From positions 1 to 64,000 of the forward strand of contig CALKJZ010000004.1 in NCBI GenBank assembly GCA_937995515.1: 64,000 nucleotides of DNA, written 5' to 3'. Below are positions 9,089 through 17,913 of this stretch, piece by piece (position 1 is the first letter of the stretch; every line of letters starts with the position of its first letter). The stretch is from an uncultured Sphingomonadaceae bacterium (GTDB lineage Bacteria > Pseudomonadota > Alphaproteobacteria > Sphingomonadales > Sphingomonadaceae). The notes below the pieces were generated by a model, which saw nothing but the letters and a program-made list of their open reading frames with translations, did not search any database and was not told where the DNA came from. The translations under genes and the position numbers were made by a program.

Positions 9089-9584
9089 GCACGAGCGCCC
9101 GGTCTTCCACCGGTATGAGCCCCATCAGCACCGCCCAGAAGCCGGTGACGGCAGCCTGGCCGGCGCGGCCATAGGCCTCGGTCACCCGCGCGCGCAGCGC
9201 CTCGAACAGCTCGGCTTCGAGCTCGATGCCGGCCTCGGTAAGCCGCAGCAGGCGCTGCCGCCGGTCGAGCGCGCCGACTTCGTTGCGCACCAGCCCGCGG
9301 GCCACGAGTTCGGCCAGCACCCGCGAGAGGGACTGCTTGGTGATGGAGAGCAGGCGCAGAAGGTCCGAGACGGGAAGACCGGGCTTTCTTGCGATGAAAT
9401 AGAGCGCGCGATGATGCGCGCGGCCGAGGCCGTGGCGTTCAAGAATGGCATCCGCGCCGCGGATCATGTGGCTGTAGCCGAAGTAGAGCAGCTCGATGCC
9501 CCGCCGGACCTCGTCTTCCCGCAGGAAGAGCGGCGATGCCGGCGAGAGCCCCGGGGGGAGCGTGACGGATGATGCGTCAACCAT
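9060..9584 (-). CDS. MarR-family transcriptional regulator
   Basis: A 174-residue MarR protein. The winged helix-turn-helix runs over about residues 55-125: GLGRAHHRALYFIARKPGLPVSDLLRLL, then SITKQSLSRVLAELVARGLV as recognition helix, then the wing with DRRQRLLRLTEAG. It is divergent from ilvE with 56 nt between the starts, so it may regulate itself and ilvE. This resembles alphaproteobacterial MarR genes found beside branched-chain aminotransferase genes. No ligand can be inferred. Confidence 0.85.
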   Translation of the reverse strand: MVDASSVTLPPGLSPASPLFLREDEVRRGIELLYFGYSHMIRGADAILERHGLGRAHHRALYFIARKPGLPVSDLLRLLSITKQSLSRVLAELVARGLVRNEVGALDRRQRLLRLTEAGIELEAELFEALRARVTEAYGRAGQAAVTGFWAVLMGLIPVEDRALVLSLETSRAG

Positions 9585-9640
9585 GTTGACCCATCTTGCC
9601 GCACTCTGTTAGCGCCTTCAAGCGGCAGAGGAGGCGCGCC

Positions 9641-10546
9641 ATGGCGGAAACCCGCACCTATGACGACCGGGACGGCTGGATCTGGTTCGATGGCGAACTG
9701 GTGCCCTGGCGCGATGCGCGGGTGCATGTGCTCACCCACGCGCTGCACTATGCAAGCGCGGTGTTCGAGGGCCAGCGCGCCTATGGCGGCGAGATATTCG
9801 CGCTTGCCCAGCACAGCGAGCGGCTGATCCGCTCGGCCGAGCTTCTGGGCTTTTCAATTCCCTGGTCGCGCGAGGCGATCGACCAGGCGTGCCGCGACAC
9901 GCTCGCCGCCAACGGGATGCAGGATGCCTACATGCGCCCGATCGCGTGGCGCGGCAGCGAGCAGATGGGGGTCGCCGCGCAGCGCTCGAGGATCCACCTT
10001 GCCATCGCCTGCTGGGACTGGGGGGCCTATTTCGGCGAGGAGGCGCTGGCGCGCGGACTCCGGCTGGAGATCGCATCATGGCGCCGGCCTGCGCCCTACA
10101 CCGCACCCACGGCCTCCAAGGCGGCCGGGCTCTACATGATCTGCACGCTTGCCAAGCATCAGGCGGCCGACCGGGGGTTCGATGACGCCATGATGCTCGA
10201 CTGGCGCGGCCAGGTGGCCGAGGCGACGGGCGCCAACATCTTTTTTGTGAAGGACGGCGTGCTGCACACGCCCGCGCCCGACTGTTTTCTCGACGGGATC
10301 ACGCGGCGCACGGTGATCCGGCTTGCGCGTGCGCGCGGGGTCGAGGTGGTGGAGCGGGCCATCTGGCCCGAGGAGCTCGAGGGCTTCGAGCAATGTTTCC
10401 TGACCGGCAGCGCCGCCGAGGTGACGCCGGTTGGCGCGATCGGGCCATGGCGCTTCGAGGTCGGCGCGCTGACCCGCCAGCTGATGGCCGACTATGCGTC
10501 GCTCGTGCGTGCCGGCCGGGCTTCCGGGCCTGCCGCCACCGCCTGA
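9641..10546 (+). CDS. ilvE: Branched-chain amino acid aminotransferase
   Basis: A class IV PLP aminotransferase interconverting Val, Leu and Ile with their 2-oxo acids. The N-terminus HALHYASAVFEGQRAY (residues 34-48) and GLYMICTLAKHQA are typical. The PLP lysine is probably Lys160 in PTASKAAGLY, and EATGANIFFV and LTGSAAEVTPV are the cofactor-phosphate and specificity loops. At 301 residues it has normal length. The frame is open from 9596, but the ATG at 9641 follows AGAGGAGG and gives the family N-terminus. It is divergent from the MarR regulator. Confidence 0.92.
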   Translation: MAETRTYDDRDGWIWFDGELVPWRDARVHVLTHALHYASAVFEGQRAYGGEIFALAQHSERLIRSAELLGFSIPWSREAIDQACRDTLAANGMQDAYMRPIAWRGSEQMGVAAQRSRIHLAIACWDWGAYFGEEALARGLRLEIASWRRPAPYTAPTASKAAGLYMICTLAKHQAADRGFDDAMMLDWRGQVAEATGANIFFVKDGVLHTPAPDCFLDGITRRTVIRLARARGVEVVERAIWPEELEGFEQCFLTGSAAEVTPVGAIGPWRFEVGALTRQLMADYASLVRAGRASGPAATA

Positions 10547-10709
10547 CAGTCCGCCGGGAGCGCAACCGCCGCGCCGGATGCGACAGGCTGTGCCGAACCG
10601 GCGCTGGACTGGCGTTCTGCCGGGGCGACACGGTTTGCGCTTCGCGGCAAGGACGATGGGCTCGCAAATCACGGTCCGTTTTGGAAACTTCTGGAAGACT
10701 GTCAGCGGG

Positions 10710-10738
10710 TTGACCGAAGATCGCGGCATTTCTAGTGG
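10710..10738 (+). promoter_or_regulatory. Candidate promoter for the SLBB export gene
   Basis: TTGACC at 10710-10715 is followed after 17 nt by TAGTGG at 10733-10738, in a locally AT-richer stretch of the 241-nt gap between ilvE and the export gene. The -35 box is good and the -10 box is weak. Confidence 0.3.
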
Positions 10739-10774
10739 ATTAGGTGGGTCGGCTGCGGCGATGGTTGCGGCTCC

Positions 10775-10781
10775 GGGGAGG
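10775..10781 (+). promoter_or_regulatory. Ribosome binding site that decides a TTG start
   Basis: GGGGAGG lies 6 nt before TTG at 10788. The upstream ATG at 10761 lacks such a site and would add nine residues in front of a clean signal peptide, so TTG is preferred. Confidence 0.6.
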
Positions 10782-10787
10782 TTGAAG

Positions 10788-13232
10788 TTGCGTCTATCGA
10801 TTGGCCGGCGCCTCCTGCCCGCGCTGCTCGGCCTTGCGGTCGTGGCCGGTTCCGGCCATCTCCCTGCCGCCGCGCAGGGCGTGGACCCGAAGGTCCTCGA
10901 AATGATCCAGACCCAGCTCGGCGCGACCCGGGCGGTCCGCGAGGCGACCGAGGCCGCGCAGGCCCAGCAACCGGTGACGAGGCAGGAGGGGGTTCAGCCC
11001 GGAACCGGGCAGGGCCAGGTCGGCGGGGCGCTCGACACGGTCGAGGAACAGCTTCTGCGCCGGCAGCAGGCACGCCGCGAGCTCGATTCGCTTTACGTTC
11101 CAACGCCCCTTGAGCGCGATTTCCGGCGCCGTTCGGGCGACGCGAACCTCCGCCAGTTCGGCTATGATTTCTTCCAGTCCGGCCCGCCGCCTACCGGGAT
11201 TGTGACGGGCGCCATCGGCGACGACTATGTGCTCGGCATCGGCGACGAGGTCACCGTCACCTTCCGCGGTGCCACCAACGAGGTGCGCACCGCGCGCGTG
11301 GACCGCGACGGGCGGCTGATCCTTGGCACCATGCGCCCCATTCCGGCCGCCGGGCGCACGTTTGGCGCGGTGCGCGCGCAGATCGCAGCCGAAACCCGCG
11401 CGACGATGCTTGCAACCGATGCCTTCGTGTCGGTCGGCGAGGTTCGCCAGATCTCCGTCTTCATCGGCGGCGAGGTCGAGCGCCCGGGCCAGTACAGCCT
11501 CACCTCCCTTGCCGACATCAGCACGGCCATTGCCGCAGCCGGCGGCATCCGCCGCACCGGCACGCTGCGCAATGTGCGGGTCGTCCGCGCCGGCGGCGGT
11601 TCGATCACGGTCGATCTCTATGGTCTCCTCGGCATTGGCACGCCGCCGCAGGTGCGGCTGCGCGATGGGGACCGGATCGTGGTGCCCGTGCTCGGGCCGA
11701 CGGTCGCCGTCACCGGCGATGTCGTCCGACCCGGGATCTACGAGCTCCGCGGGCCCGGATCCGCGCAGGCGATCCTCCAGTTTGCCGGTGGGCCGGTGCG
11801 CCAGCGGGGTGTGGACGTGCAGATCTCCCGTATCACGCCGGGCGGCCAGGAAGCGCTGACGCGGGTCTCGTCCCTGTCGGTGAGCCTCAGCCCCGGAGAC
11901 ATTGTGAGCGTGTTCGGGGCAAGTGCGGGCGGTGCGCCCAATCGGGTGACGCTGGAGGGGCACGTGAACAACCCGGGCCTCCGTTCGCTTGAAGCCGCGC
12001 CAACGGTCGCCGCGCTTTTGCGCTCGCCTGCTGACCTTCTTCCCGATACCTACATGCCGATGGCCGCCCTCATTCGGCGCGATCGTGCGACTGGCGCGCG
12101 CACCTTCCTTGCCATCGATCTCGACCGCGAGTTCCAGCCGGGCCTTGCGACCCGGCTGGAACGCGACGATACCGTCGTGATCTTCTCGCAGGAGGATGTC
12201 GCGGAGGGCAAGACGATCACCCGCCGCTATCCCGAGGTGCAGGGCTTTGTGGCGGAGCGCAGCATCGCCATTGCCGGCTCGGTCCGGCGGCCCGGTCGCT
12301 ACCCTGTTTCAGGGCCCATCCCGATCGAGCGTCTTCTCGCCCTCGCCGAGGGTCTGCCCGATGATGCCATCGATGCCGAGGTCGAGATCCGCCGGTTCCC
12401 GTCTGCCGACCTTGAGCGGGTGGCCATCGCAGCGGATCCCTTCGGCCGCCGGGAGGTCCGGATCAACCCCGGCGACACGGTGACCGTGACCAGCCGCTCC
12501 TCCGAGGTTCTCGGCTCCGTGTCGCTGACCGGTGAGGTCGTGCGCCCCGGCAGCTATTCGATCCGGCGCGGCGAACGGCTCTCCGACCTTGTCCGCAGGG
12601 CGGGGGGATTGACCGCCGAGGCCTATGCCTATGGTGCGATCTTCACCCGCCAGAGCGTGAAGGAAGGGCTGGAGCAAGGCTTTCGCCGCAATGCGCGCGA
12701 GCTCAACAATGCACTCGTGGCCGTGGCCGCACGCGGGGACCGCGGGGGCATCGAGGGACTGAGCGGCGCATTGACACTCATCGAGGTGCTGGCCACCGTC
12801 GAAGTGCCCGGCCGGGTCGTCATCGAGGCAGACCCGCGGGTTCTCGCCATCCGGCCGGATCTCGACACCCTGCTCGAGCCGGGCGACGCGATCGTCTATC
12901 CGCGCCGGCCGAACTTCGTGCTCGCGCTAGGCGACGTGCAGAACCCCGGCGCGCTCCAGTTCATCGCAGGCAAGCCTGCTTCGGCCTATCTGCGCGCCGC
13001 CGGCGGGACACTTTCGTCTGCTGACACCGGGCGGACATTCATCGTCTTTCCCGATGGAACCGCCCAGCCGCTGCGCCGCGCCGACAATATCTCGCCGCCT
13101 CCGGGCAGCACGATCATCGTGCCGAAAAACATCGATCCCTTCGGCCGCCTCACCGTCATCAGGGACGTGACGACGATCATCGCCCAGCTGGCGACGTCGA
13201 TCGCCACCGTCGGGCTTCTGGCCACGCGCTAG
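10788..13232 (+). CDS. Multi-SLBB polysaccharide export outer-membrane protein
   Basis: An 814-residue Wza-like export protein, far longer than Wza (about 380). From the TTG start it has a signal peptide (residues 1-29, AAA-Q cleavage region), a coiled or disordered N-terminal segment, a Poly_export domain near 145-220, and six SLBB-type units marked by G-x-V-x-x-P-G at about residues 228, 310, 391, 497, 582 and 715. A hydrophobic C-terminal helix (about 790-812) may form the outer-membrane pore or anchor. It probably forms the periplasm-to-surface channel for the exopolysaccharide made by this region. The sugar-phosphate transferase follows 11 nt later. No lipobox is evident. Confidence 0.85.
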   Translation: MRLSIGRRLLPALLGLAVVAGSGHLPAAAQGVDPKVLEMIQTQLGATRAVREATEAAQAQQPVTRQEGVQPGTGQGQVGGALDTVEEQLLRRQQARRELDSLYVPTPLERDFRRRSGDANLRQFGYDFFQSGPPPTGIVTGAIGDDYVLGIGDEVTVTFRGATNEVRTARVDRDGRLILGTMRPIPAAGRTFGAVRAQIAAETRATMLATDAFVSVGEVRQISVFIGGEVERPGQYSLTSLADISTAIAAAGGIRRTGTLRNVRVVRAGGGSITVDLYGLLGIGTPPQVRLRDGDRIVVPVLGPTVAVTGDVVRPGIYELRGPGSAQAILQFAGGPVRQRGVDVQISRITPGGQEALTRVSSLSVSLSPGDIVSVFGASAGGAPNRVTLEGHVNNPGLRSLEAAPTVAALLRSPADLLPDTYMPMAALIRRDRATGARTFLAIDLDREFQPGLATRLERDDTVVIFSQEDVAEGKTITRRYPEVQGFVAERSIAIAGSVRRPGRYPVSGPIPIERLLALAEGLPDDAIDAEVEIRRFPSADLERVAIAADPFGRREVRINPGDTVTVTSRSSEVLGSVSLTGEVVRPGSYSIRRGERLSDLVRRAGGLTAEAYAYGAIFTRQSVKEGLEQGFRRNARELNNALVAVAARGDRGGIEGLSGALTLIEVLATVEVPGRVVIEADPRVLAIRPDLDTLLEPGDAIVYPRRPNFVLALGDVQNPGALQFIAGKPASAYLRAAGGTLSSADTGRTFIVFPDGTAQPLRRADNISPPPGSTIIVPKNIDPFGRLTVIRDVTTIIAQLATSIATVGLLATR

Positions 13233-13243
13233 GCGGAGACCCC

Positions 13244-14287
13244 ATGAACCAGCCGAACCTTCTGCTGCCTGTCCTTTTGCTGCTCGGCGCAGGGGTTGCG
13301 CTCGTCGTCGGCCTCTGGGCGCGCCCGCTGGGCGAGGCCTTCGGGCTTCTCGACCATCCCGACCCCATCGGCGGGCGCAAGCTCCACCTGCAGGTGACCC
13401 CCTTGGTCGGCGGATTCGCCGTGGTCACCGCCGGGCTTTTCGGCGTGGCAATCCTGTCGCTTGTCGATCCGGGCGGGAGCCTGCCCGTTACCGTCGGCTT
13501 CTGGTTTGCGCTTTCGGTGTTCGCGATGTTCCTCGTCGGCGTGGCGGATGACCGCGACGGCCTGCCGGCCACGGCCCGCCTCGCCATCACCTGCCTTGCG
13601 CTAGTCGTGCCGATCCTGATGGTGCCGGAGTTTCGCCTGACGGAACTCCACTTCGCGTTTGCTGACGCGCGCGTGGCACTTCCCGGCCTCTGGGGAATCG
13701 CCTTCACCTTGCTCTGCCTCGTGGGCCTGCTCAACGCCGTCAACATGGCCGATGGCAAGAACGGCCTTGTCATCGGCCAGGCGATCATCTGGTCGGTCGT
13801 GCTGGCGGTCCGGCTTCCGGCCGATCTGCTGCCGCTGATGGCAGCGGTGCTGGGCGCGCTTCTCGTGCTGTTCGCCTTCAACCTGCACGGCCGCCTGTTC
13901 CTCGGCGATGGCGGAAGCTACGCCCTGTCGGCCATCTTCGGCCTGCTGGCGATCCTTGCCTGGAACCTGCGCGACGGGTCTTTTTTCGCCGGCGACATCG
14001 TGGTGATCTTCGCTCTTCCGGTCATCGACACGCTGCGCCTGATCGCCCACCGGCTGATCGAAGGCCGCTCGCCCTTCGATCCGGGCCGCGACCATCTGCA
14101 CCACTATCTCCATCGGCGCTGGGGCTGGCCCAGGCCGCTTCCCTGGGTCCTCGCGCTCGTGGCCGTCACCAACATGGGTGCGCTGCTGATGCCCGGCACC
14201 GGCCTCACCTGGGCGGCTGTCACCCTCCTCGGCTATGTGGTCATGCTGCTGTTCGCCTCGCGCCAGCCGCGGCGCATCGGGGCCTGA
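13244..14287 (+). CDS. WecA/MraY-family undecaprenyl-phosphate sugar-1-phosphate transferase
   Basis: A 347-residue multispanning inner-membrane enzyme that loads the first sugar-1-phosphate onto undecaprenyl phosphate. Family motifs are in order: GGRKLHLQVTPLVGG near the N-terminus, VGVADDRDG (the DDxxD-type metal motif), NAVNMADGKNGL, FLGDGGSY, and the His-rich RDHLHHYLHRR loop near the C-terminus. About ten membrane segments are predicted. It sits directly behind the SLBB export gene with GGAG before the ATG, consistent with a polysaccharide-initiation role rather than peptidoglycan synthesis. Confidence 0.88.
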   Translation: MNQPNLLLPVLLLLGAGVALVVGLWARPLGEAFGLLDHPDPIGGRKLHLQVTPLVGGFAVVTAGLFGVAILSLVDPGGSLPVTVGFWFALSVFAMFLVGVADDRDGLPATARLAITCLALVVPILMVPEFRLTELHFAFADARVALPGLWGIAFTLLCLVGLLNAVNMADGKNGLVIGQAIIWSVVLAVRLPADLLPLMAAVLGALLVLFAFNLHGRLFLGDGGSYALSAIFGLLAILAWNLRDGSFFAGDIVVIFALPVIDTLRLIAHRLIEGRSPFDPGRDHLHHYLHRRWGWPRPLPWVLALVAVTNMGALLMPGTGLTWAAVTLLGYVVMLLFASRQPRRIGA

Positions 14288-14452
14288 CGGACCCGGGGGC
14301 CGGGCTGCGGCTCAGGCCCGGGCGGGCCCGGCGGGCCGAGCGGCCGCGGAGGACGTCCGGCAAGGGGGCTTCCGCAGGGGGCTTGGCAGGCGGCTCCGGC
14401 TTGTCTATCTGCGCCGCTCCCGGCCACGGCGTTCCGGCCATACGGTGGGCAT

Positions 14453-14527
14453 TGGGGCGTAGCCAAGCGGTAAGGCAGCGGTTTTTGGTACCGCCATTCC
14501 CAGGTTCGAATCCTGGCGCCCCAGCCA
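14453..14527 (+). tRNA. tRNA-Gln (TTG)
   Basis: Acceptor arms TGGGGCG and CGCCCCA pair, the T-loop GGTTCGAATCC is intact, and the anticodon loop TTTTGGT gives anticodon TTG. The 3' CCA is encoded. It ends 5 nt before the convergent amidohydrolase gene. Confidence 0.95.
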
Positions 14528-14531
14528 GCCG

Positions 14532-15752
14532 CTAACCGTCAAATCCGTCGGCGAGGAACCGCTCGGCGAGCGCGGCATGAAGCGCAGCCCCGCGCGCCAT
14601 CACGGCCTCATCGAGCATCATGCGGTTGGAATGGAGCGCGCAGCACTGCCGCCAGTCGCTCCCCTTCGGACTGGCACCCAGGAAAAACATCGCGCCCGGC
14701 ACCTTTTCGAGGAGGTAGGAGAAGTCCTCCGCGCCCATCACCGGCGCCGGCATCTCGACGAACGACTCCTCGCCAAAGGTCTCCCGCACCACCCGGGCGC
14801 CGAGCGTCACCGCGCGCGCATCACAGATCGTCACCGGGAACCCTTCCTCGAACCGCACCTCGGCCGAGGCGCCATGCGCGGCCGCGATCCCCTCGGCGAG
14901 CCGCCGCAGCCCGTCCTGCACGAAGGTCCGGTTGCGGGGCGAGAGCGTGCGGATGGTGCCGAGGAGATGTGCCCTCTCGGGGATCACATTGTGCGTGCTG
15001 CCGGCCATGATCCGGCCGATGGTGACCACCACCGCGTCCGCCGCCGGGACCTGCCGGGTCACGAAGGTCTGGATGGCGGTCACGATCTCGCAGGCCACCG
15101 GCACAGGGTCGAGCGCATCGTGCGGCATCGAGGCATGTCCGCCACGACCCCTGACCACCACCTCCACCTGGTCGGCCGAGGCAAGAAGCGGCCCGGCGCG
15201 CCCGCCGAACACGCCGTGCGGCGCATTGGGCATCACGTGCAGCGCAAAGGCGGCATCGGGCAGCGGATCGAGGAGCCCGTCCTCGAGCATCACGCGCGCG
15301 CCGTGGAACCCCTCCTCGCCCGGCTGGAACATGAACATGACGGTGCCGGCAAGCCGGTCCCGGCTGGCCCAGAGGATCCGCGCGGCGCCTGCGAGCATGG
15401 CGGTGTGGCTGTCATGCCCGCAGGCGTGCATGGCGCCGGGGATGGTCGAGGCGAACGCGAGCCCCGTGTCCTCCGTCATGGGCAGCGCGTCCATGTCGCC
15501 GCGCAGCAGCACGGTGCGGCCGTTGGCCGGCCCGCGCAGGATCCCGACCATCCCGCTGCTCGAAGGCCCCGTCCGCCATTCGAGCGGCAGATCCGCCAGC
15601 ATCGCGCGCACCTTGGCTGCCGTCTTCGGCGTCTCGAGGCCGAGCTCGGGTTCTGCGTGGATCGCCCGGCGCAGGCTGATCATGGCCGGAAGCTCGGCAA
15701 GGCCTCTCGCGCTCCAGCCGGCTCCGCTCTCGTGGTGGGCAGCGCTTGCCAT
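14532..15752 (-). CDS. M20-family amidohydrolase (hippurate/N-acyl-amino-acid hydrolase type)
   Basis: A 406-residue metallo-amidohydrolase related to hippuricase and IAA-amino acid hydrolase. Metal-site and fold motifs are visible: RRAIHAEPELG near residue 32, LRGDMDALPMTED, GAMHACGHDSHTAML and FQPGEEGFHGA with the catalytic Glu. The dimerisation domain includes GRGGHASMPH, and GAEDFSYLLE is near the C-terminus. The frame extends to 15848, but the ATG at 15752 follows AGGAG and gives the usual length. It is divergent from the hydroxyaspartate-type dehydratase and may liberate amino acids for that pathway; the substrate is unknown. Confidence 0.87.
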   Translation of the reverse strand: MASAAHHESGAGWSARGLAELPAMISLRRAIHAEPELGLETPKTAAKVRAMLADLPLEWRTGPSSSGMVGILRGPANGRTVLLRGDMDALPMTEDTGLAFASTIPGAMHACGHDSHTAMLAGAARILWASRDRLAGTVMFMFQPGEEGFHGARVMLEDGLLDPLPDAAFALHVMPNAPHGVFGGRAGPLLASADQVEVVVRGRGGHASMPHDALDPVPVACEIVTAIQTFVTRQVPAADAVVVTIGRIMAGSTHNVIPERAHLLGTIRTLSPRNRTFVQDGLRRLAEGIAAAHGASAEVRFEEGFPVTICDARAVTLGARVVRETFGEESFVEMPAPVMGAEDFSYLLEKVPGAMFFLGASPKGSDWRQCCALHSNRMMLDEAVMARGAALHAALAERFLADGFDG

Positions 15753-15847
15753 CTCGTCCGTCTCCTGGGTGGGCTTGGCAAGGCTAGCCGCAGGCGTCCG
15801 ATCCTGCAATTGACGCAGCGGCCAAGGCCGCCCAAACCGCGCCGGCA

Positions 15848-16819
15848 ATGACCATGGCGGCGGCTCCCTTTCCCGCGCTTGCCGATCTCAAGGCGGCGCA
15901 GGCCCGGATTGCGCCGCACGTCCGTCGCACGCCCATCCTCGCCAGCGAGACGCTCGATGCGCGTTTTGGCGCGCGGCTCTTCTTCAAGTGCGAGAATTTC
16001 CAGCGCATCGGCGCCTTCAAGGCGCGCGGCGCGTTCAACGCCATCCTCGCGCTCGCAGGCGATGCGGCCCGGTGCGGGGTGGTGACCCATTCCTCGGGCA
16101 ATCATGCGCTGGCCGTCGCGCTGGCAGCCGCCACGCGGCAGATCCCTGCAACCATCGTAATGCCGAAAACGGCGCCTGAGCCCAAGCGCCTCGGCGTGGC
16201 CCGGCTTGGCGCGCGCATCGTGGAGGTGGAGCCGACGCTTGCCGCCCGCGAGGCAGCCGCGGCCGCCATCGTCGCAGCAAGCGGTGCAACGCTCGTCCAC
16301 CCCTTTGCAGACCCGGCGGTCATCGCCGGCCAGGGAACGGTGGCACTCGAGCTTCTGGCCGACTCGCCACTGCCGCTTGATGCCATCCTCTGCCCGGTCG
16401 GCGGCGGCGGCCTCCTCGCCGGCACCTGCATCGCTGCCGCGGCGCTGGCACCCCCGGTCCGGGTGATCGGAGCCGAACCCGCAGCGGCCGACGATGCCGC
16501 GCGCGGCTTCCGCTGCGGGATTCTCCAGCCGCAGGTGCTGCCGGTTGCCACCATCTGCGACGGCCTGACAACGGCCATGAGCCCGCTCGGCTTTGCCATC
16601 ATGCGGGCGCACGCGCACGATGTGGTCACCGCGAGCGAAGCGGCGATCGTCGAGGCGATGCGGCTGGTGTTCGAGGAGCTGAAGTGCGTGATCGAGCCCT
16701 CGTGCGCCGTGCCGCTCGCCGCCCTGATCGAGGGCGCGTGGGACGCGCGCGGCGCAACCGTCGGCATTATCCTGACCGGCGGCAATGTGGACCTCGACCG
16801 CCTGCCATGGAGGCGCTGA
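15848..16819 (+). CDS. PLP threonine/serine dehydratase family (3-hydroxyaspartate dehydratase-like)
   Basis: A 323-residue fold-type II PLP enzyme. The PLP lysine is Lys58 in GAFKARGAFN, the substrate loop is SSGNHA (82-87), and the phosphate-binding loop is GGGGLLAG. It lacks the C-terminal ACT domain of biosynthetic threonine deaminase, so it belongs to the catabolic/serine-racemase/3-hydroxyaspartate-dehydratase group. Only two bases separate it from a gene for a D-threonine/3-hydroxyaspartate aldolase-type enzyme. This pairing resembles bhcB-bhcC of the beta-hydroxyaspartate cycle, but bhcA- and bhcD-type genes are not adjacent. It could equally be a serine or threonine dehydratase. Confidence 0.75.
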   Translation: MTMAAAPFPALADLKAAQARIAPHVRRTPILASETLDARFGARLFFKCENFQRIGAFKARGAFNAILALAGDAARCGVVTHSSGNHALAVALAAATRQIPATIVMPKTAPEPKRLGVARLGARIVEVEPTLAAREAAAAAIVAASGATLVHPFADPAVIAGQGTVALELLADSPLPLDAILCPVGGGGLLAGTCIAAAALAPPVRVIGAEPAAADDAARGFRCGILQPQVLPVATICDGLTTAMSPLGFAIMRAHAHDVVTASEAAIVEAMRLVFEELKCVIEPSCAVPLAALIEGAWDARGATVGIILTGGNVDLDRLPWRR

Positions 16820-16821
16820 TC

Positions 16822-17913
16822 ATGGATTCGCCAAGCAATCCTGCCGCCTTCCTCGCCCGCTGCGCGCCGCCGCAGACCCCGGCGCTCATCGTGCGCCGCG
16901 CCGCGCTTGAGGCCAATCTTGCGGACCTGCAGGCGGCCTGCGACCGCGCGGGCGTCGCGCTTCGCCCGCACGGCAAGATGCACAAGTCGACCGCCGTGGC
17001 GCACATGCAGATCGCGCGCGGCGCCGTGGGCCTCAGCTGCCAGACGGTCGGCGAGGCGGAGGCGTTTGCCGCCGGCGGCATCGGCGATCTCCTGGTGACA
17101 GCGCCGGTTCCGCCCTGGGGGGCGGCGCGGCTGGCAGCGCTTGCAGCGGCTGGCGCGACAGTTGCGGCTGTGGCCGACAGCCCGGCGCAGGTGCAGCGCC
17201 TCGGCGAGGCGGCCGTGGCAGCCGGGGCGAGGCTCGGCTGTCTCGTCGATGTCGATCTCGGGCTCGCGCGGGCCGGGGTTGCGCCCCAGGACGCGCCGGG
17301 CCTTGCACGTCTCATCGCGAAGACCCCGGGGCTCGGCTTTGGCGGCATCCAGTCCTACTGGGGGCATCTCCAGCATGGGGCGGGCCGCGAGCGGCCGCAT
17401 GACGATGCGTGCCGGACGCTCGCGGCGGTGGTCGACGCGCTGCGCCGCGCGGGGCTTCCCCCGCCGGTGGTCACCGGCGGCGGCACGGGCACGGCCGCGC
17501 TCGATCTCGCCTCGGGCCTCTTCACCGAGCTGCAGGCCGGCTCCTACGCCTTCATGGACGTGCAGTATGGCGAGGCCGGCGCGGGCTTTCGGCAGGCCCT
17601 GTTCTGCGCTGCGACAATCGTCTCCGCCCGCCATGCCACCCATGTGACCTGCGATGCCGGGCTGAAGGCGCTCGCAAGCGACGGCCCGACGCCACGGGTC
17701 GTCGCCGGCGCACCGGGCGCGGCGTTCCGCTTCTTCGGCGACGAGCATGGCGCGATCATCGGCGCGGATCCGGCGCCGGCGGAGGGCGCGCTGGTGTGGC
17801 TGCAGCCCGGCCATGTGGATCCCACGGTGGCCCTTCACGATGCGCTGTTTCTCGCCGACGAGGACGGCACGCTTGCGCCGCTTGCAATCGACGCGCGGCG
17901 CACGACGGGATGA
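16822..17913 (+). CDS. Alanine racemase-fold D-threonine / 3-hydroxyaspartate aldolase-like enzyme
   Basis: A 363-residue fold-type III PLP enzyme of the D-threonine aldolase, D-serine dehydratase and beta-hydroxyaspartate aldolase family. RPHGKMHKS near residues 48-56 carries the likely PLP lysine (Lys52), GGGTGT is the phosphate loop, and LQPGHVDPTV near the C-terminus is the metal-binding H-x-D motif. GGAGG overlaps the end of the preceding dehydratase gene, and ATG at 16822 lies 2 nt after its stop, so the two are co-translated. Its own stop overlaps the transporter start. Aldolase and dehydratase activities remain alternatives. Confidence 0.75.
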   Translation: MDSPSNPAAFLARCAPPQTPALIVRRAALEANLADLQAACDRAGVALRPHGKMHKSTAVAHMQIARGAVGLSCQTVGEAEAFAAGGIGDLLVTAPVPPWGAARLAALAAAGATVAAVADSPAQVQRLGEAAVAAGARLGCLVDVDLGLARAGVAPQDAPGLARLIAKTPGLGFGGIQSYWGHLQHGAGRERPHDDACRTLAAVVDALRRAGLPPPVVTGGGTGTAALDLASGLFTELQAGSYAFMDVQYGEAGAGFRQALFCAATIVSARHATHVTCDAGLKALASDGPTPRVVAGAPGAAFRFFGDEHGAIIGADPAPAEGALVWLQPGHVDPTVALHDALFLADEDGTLAPLAIDARRTTG

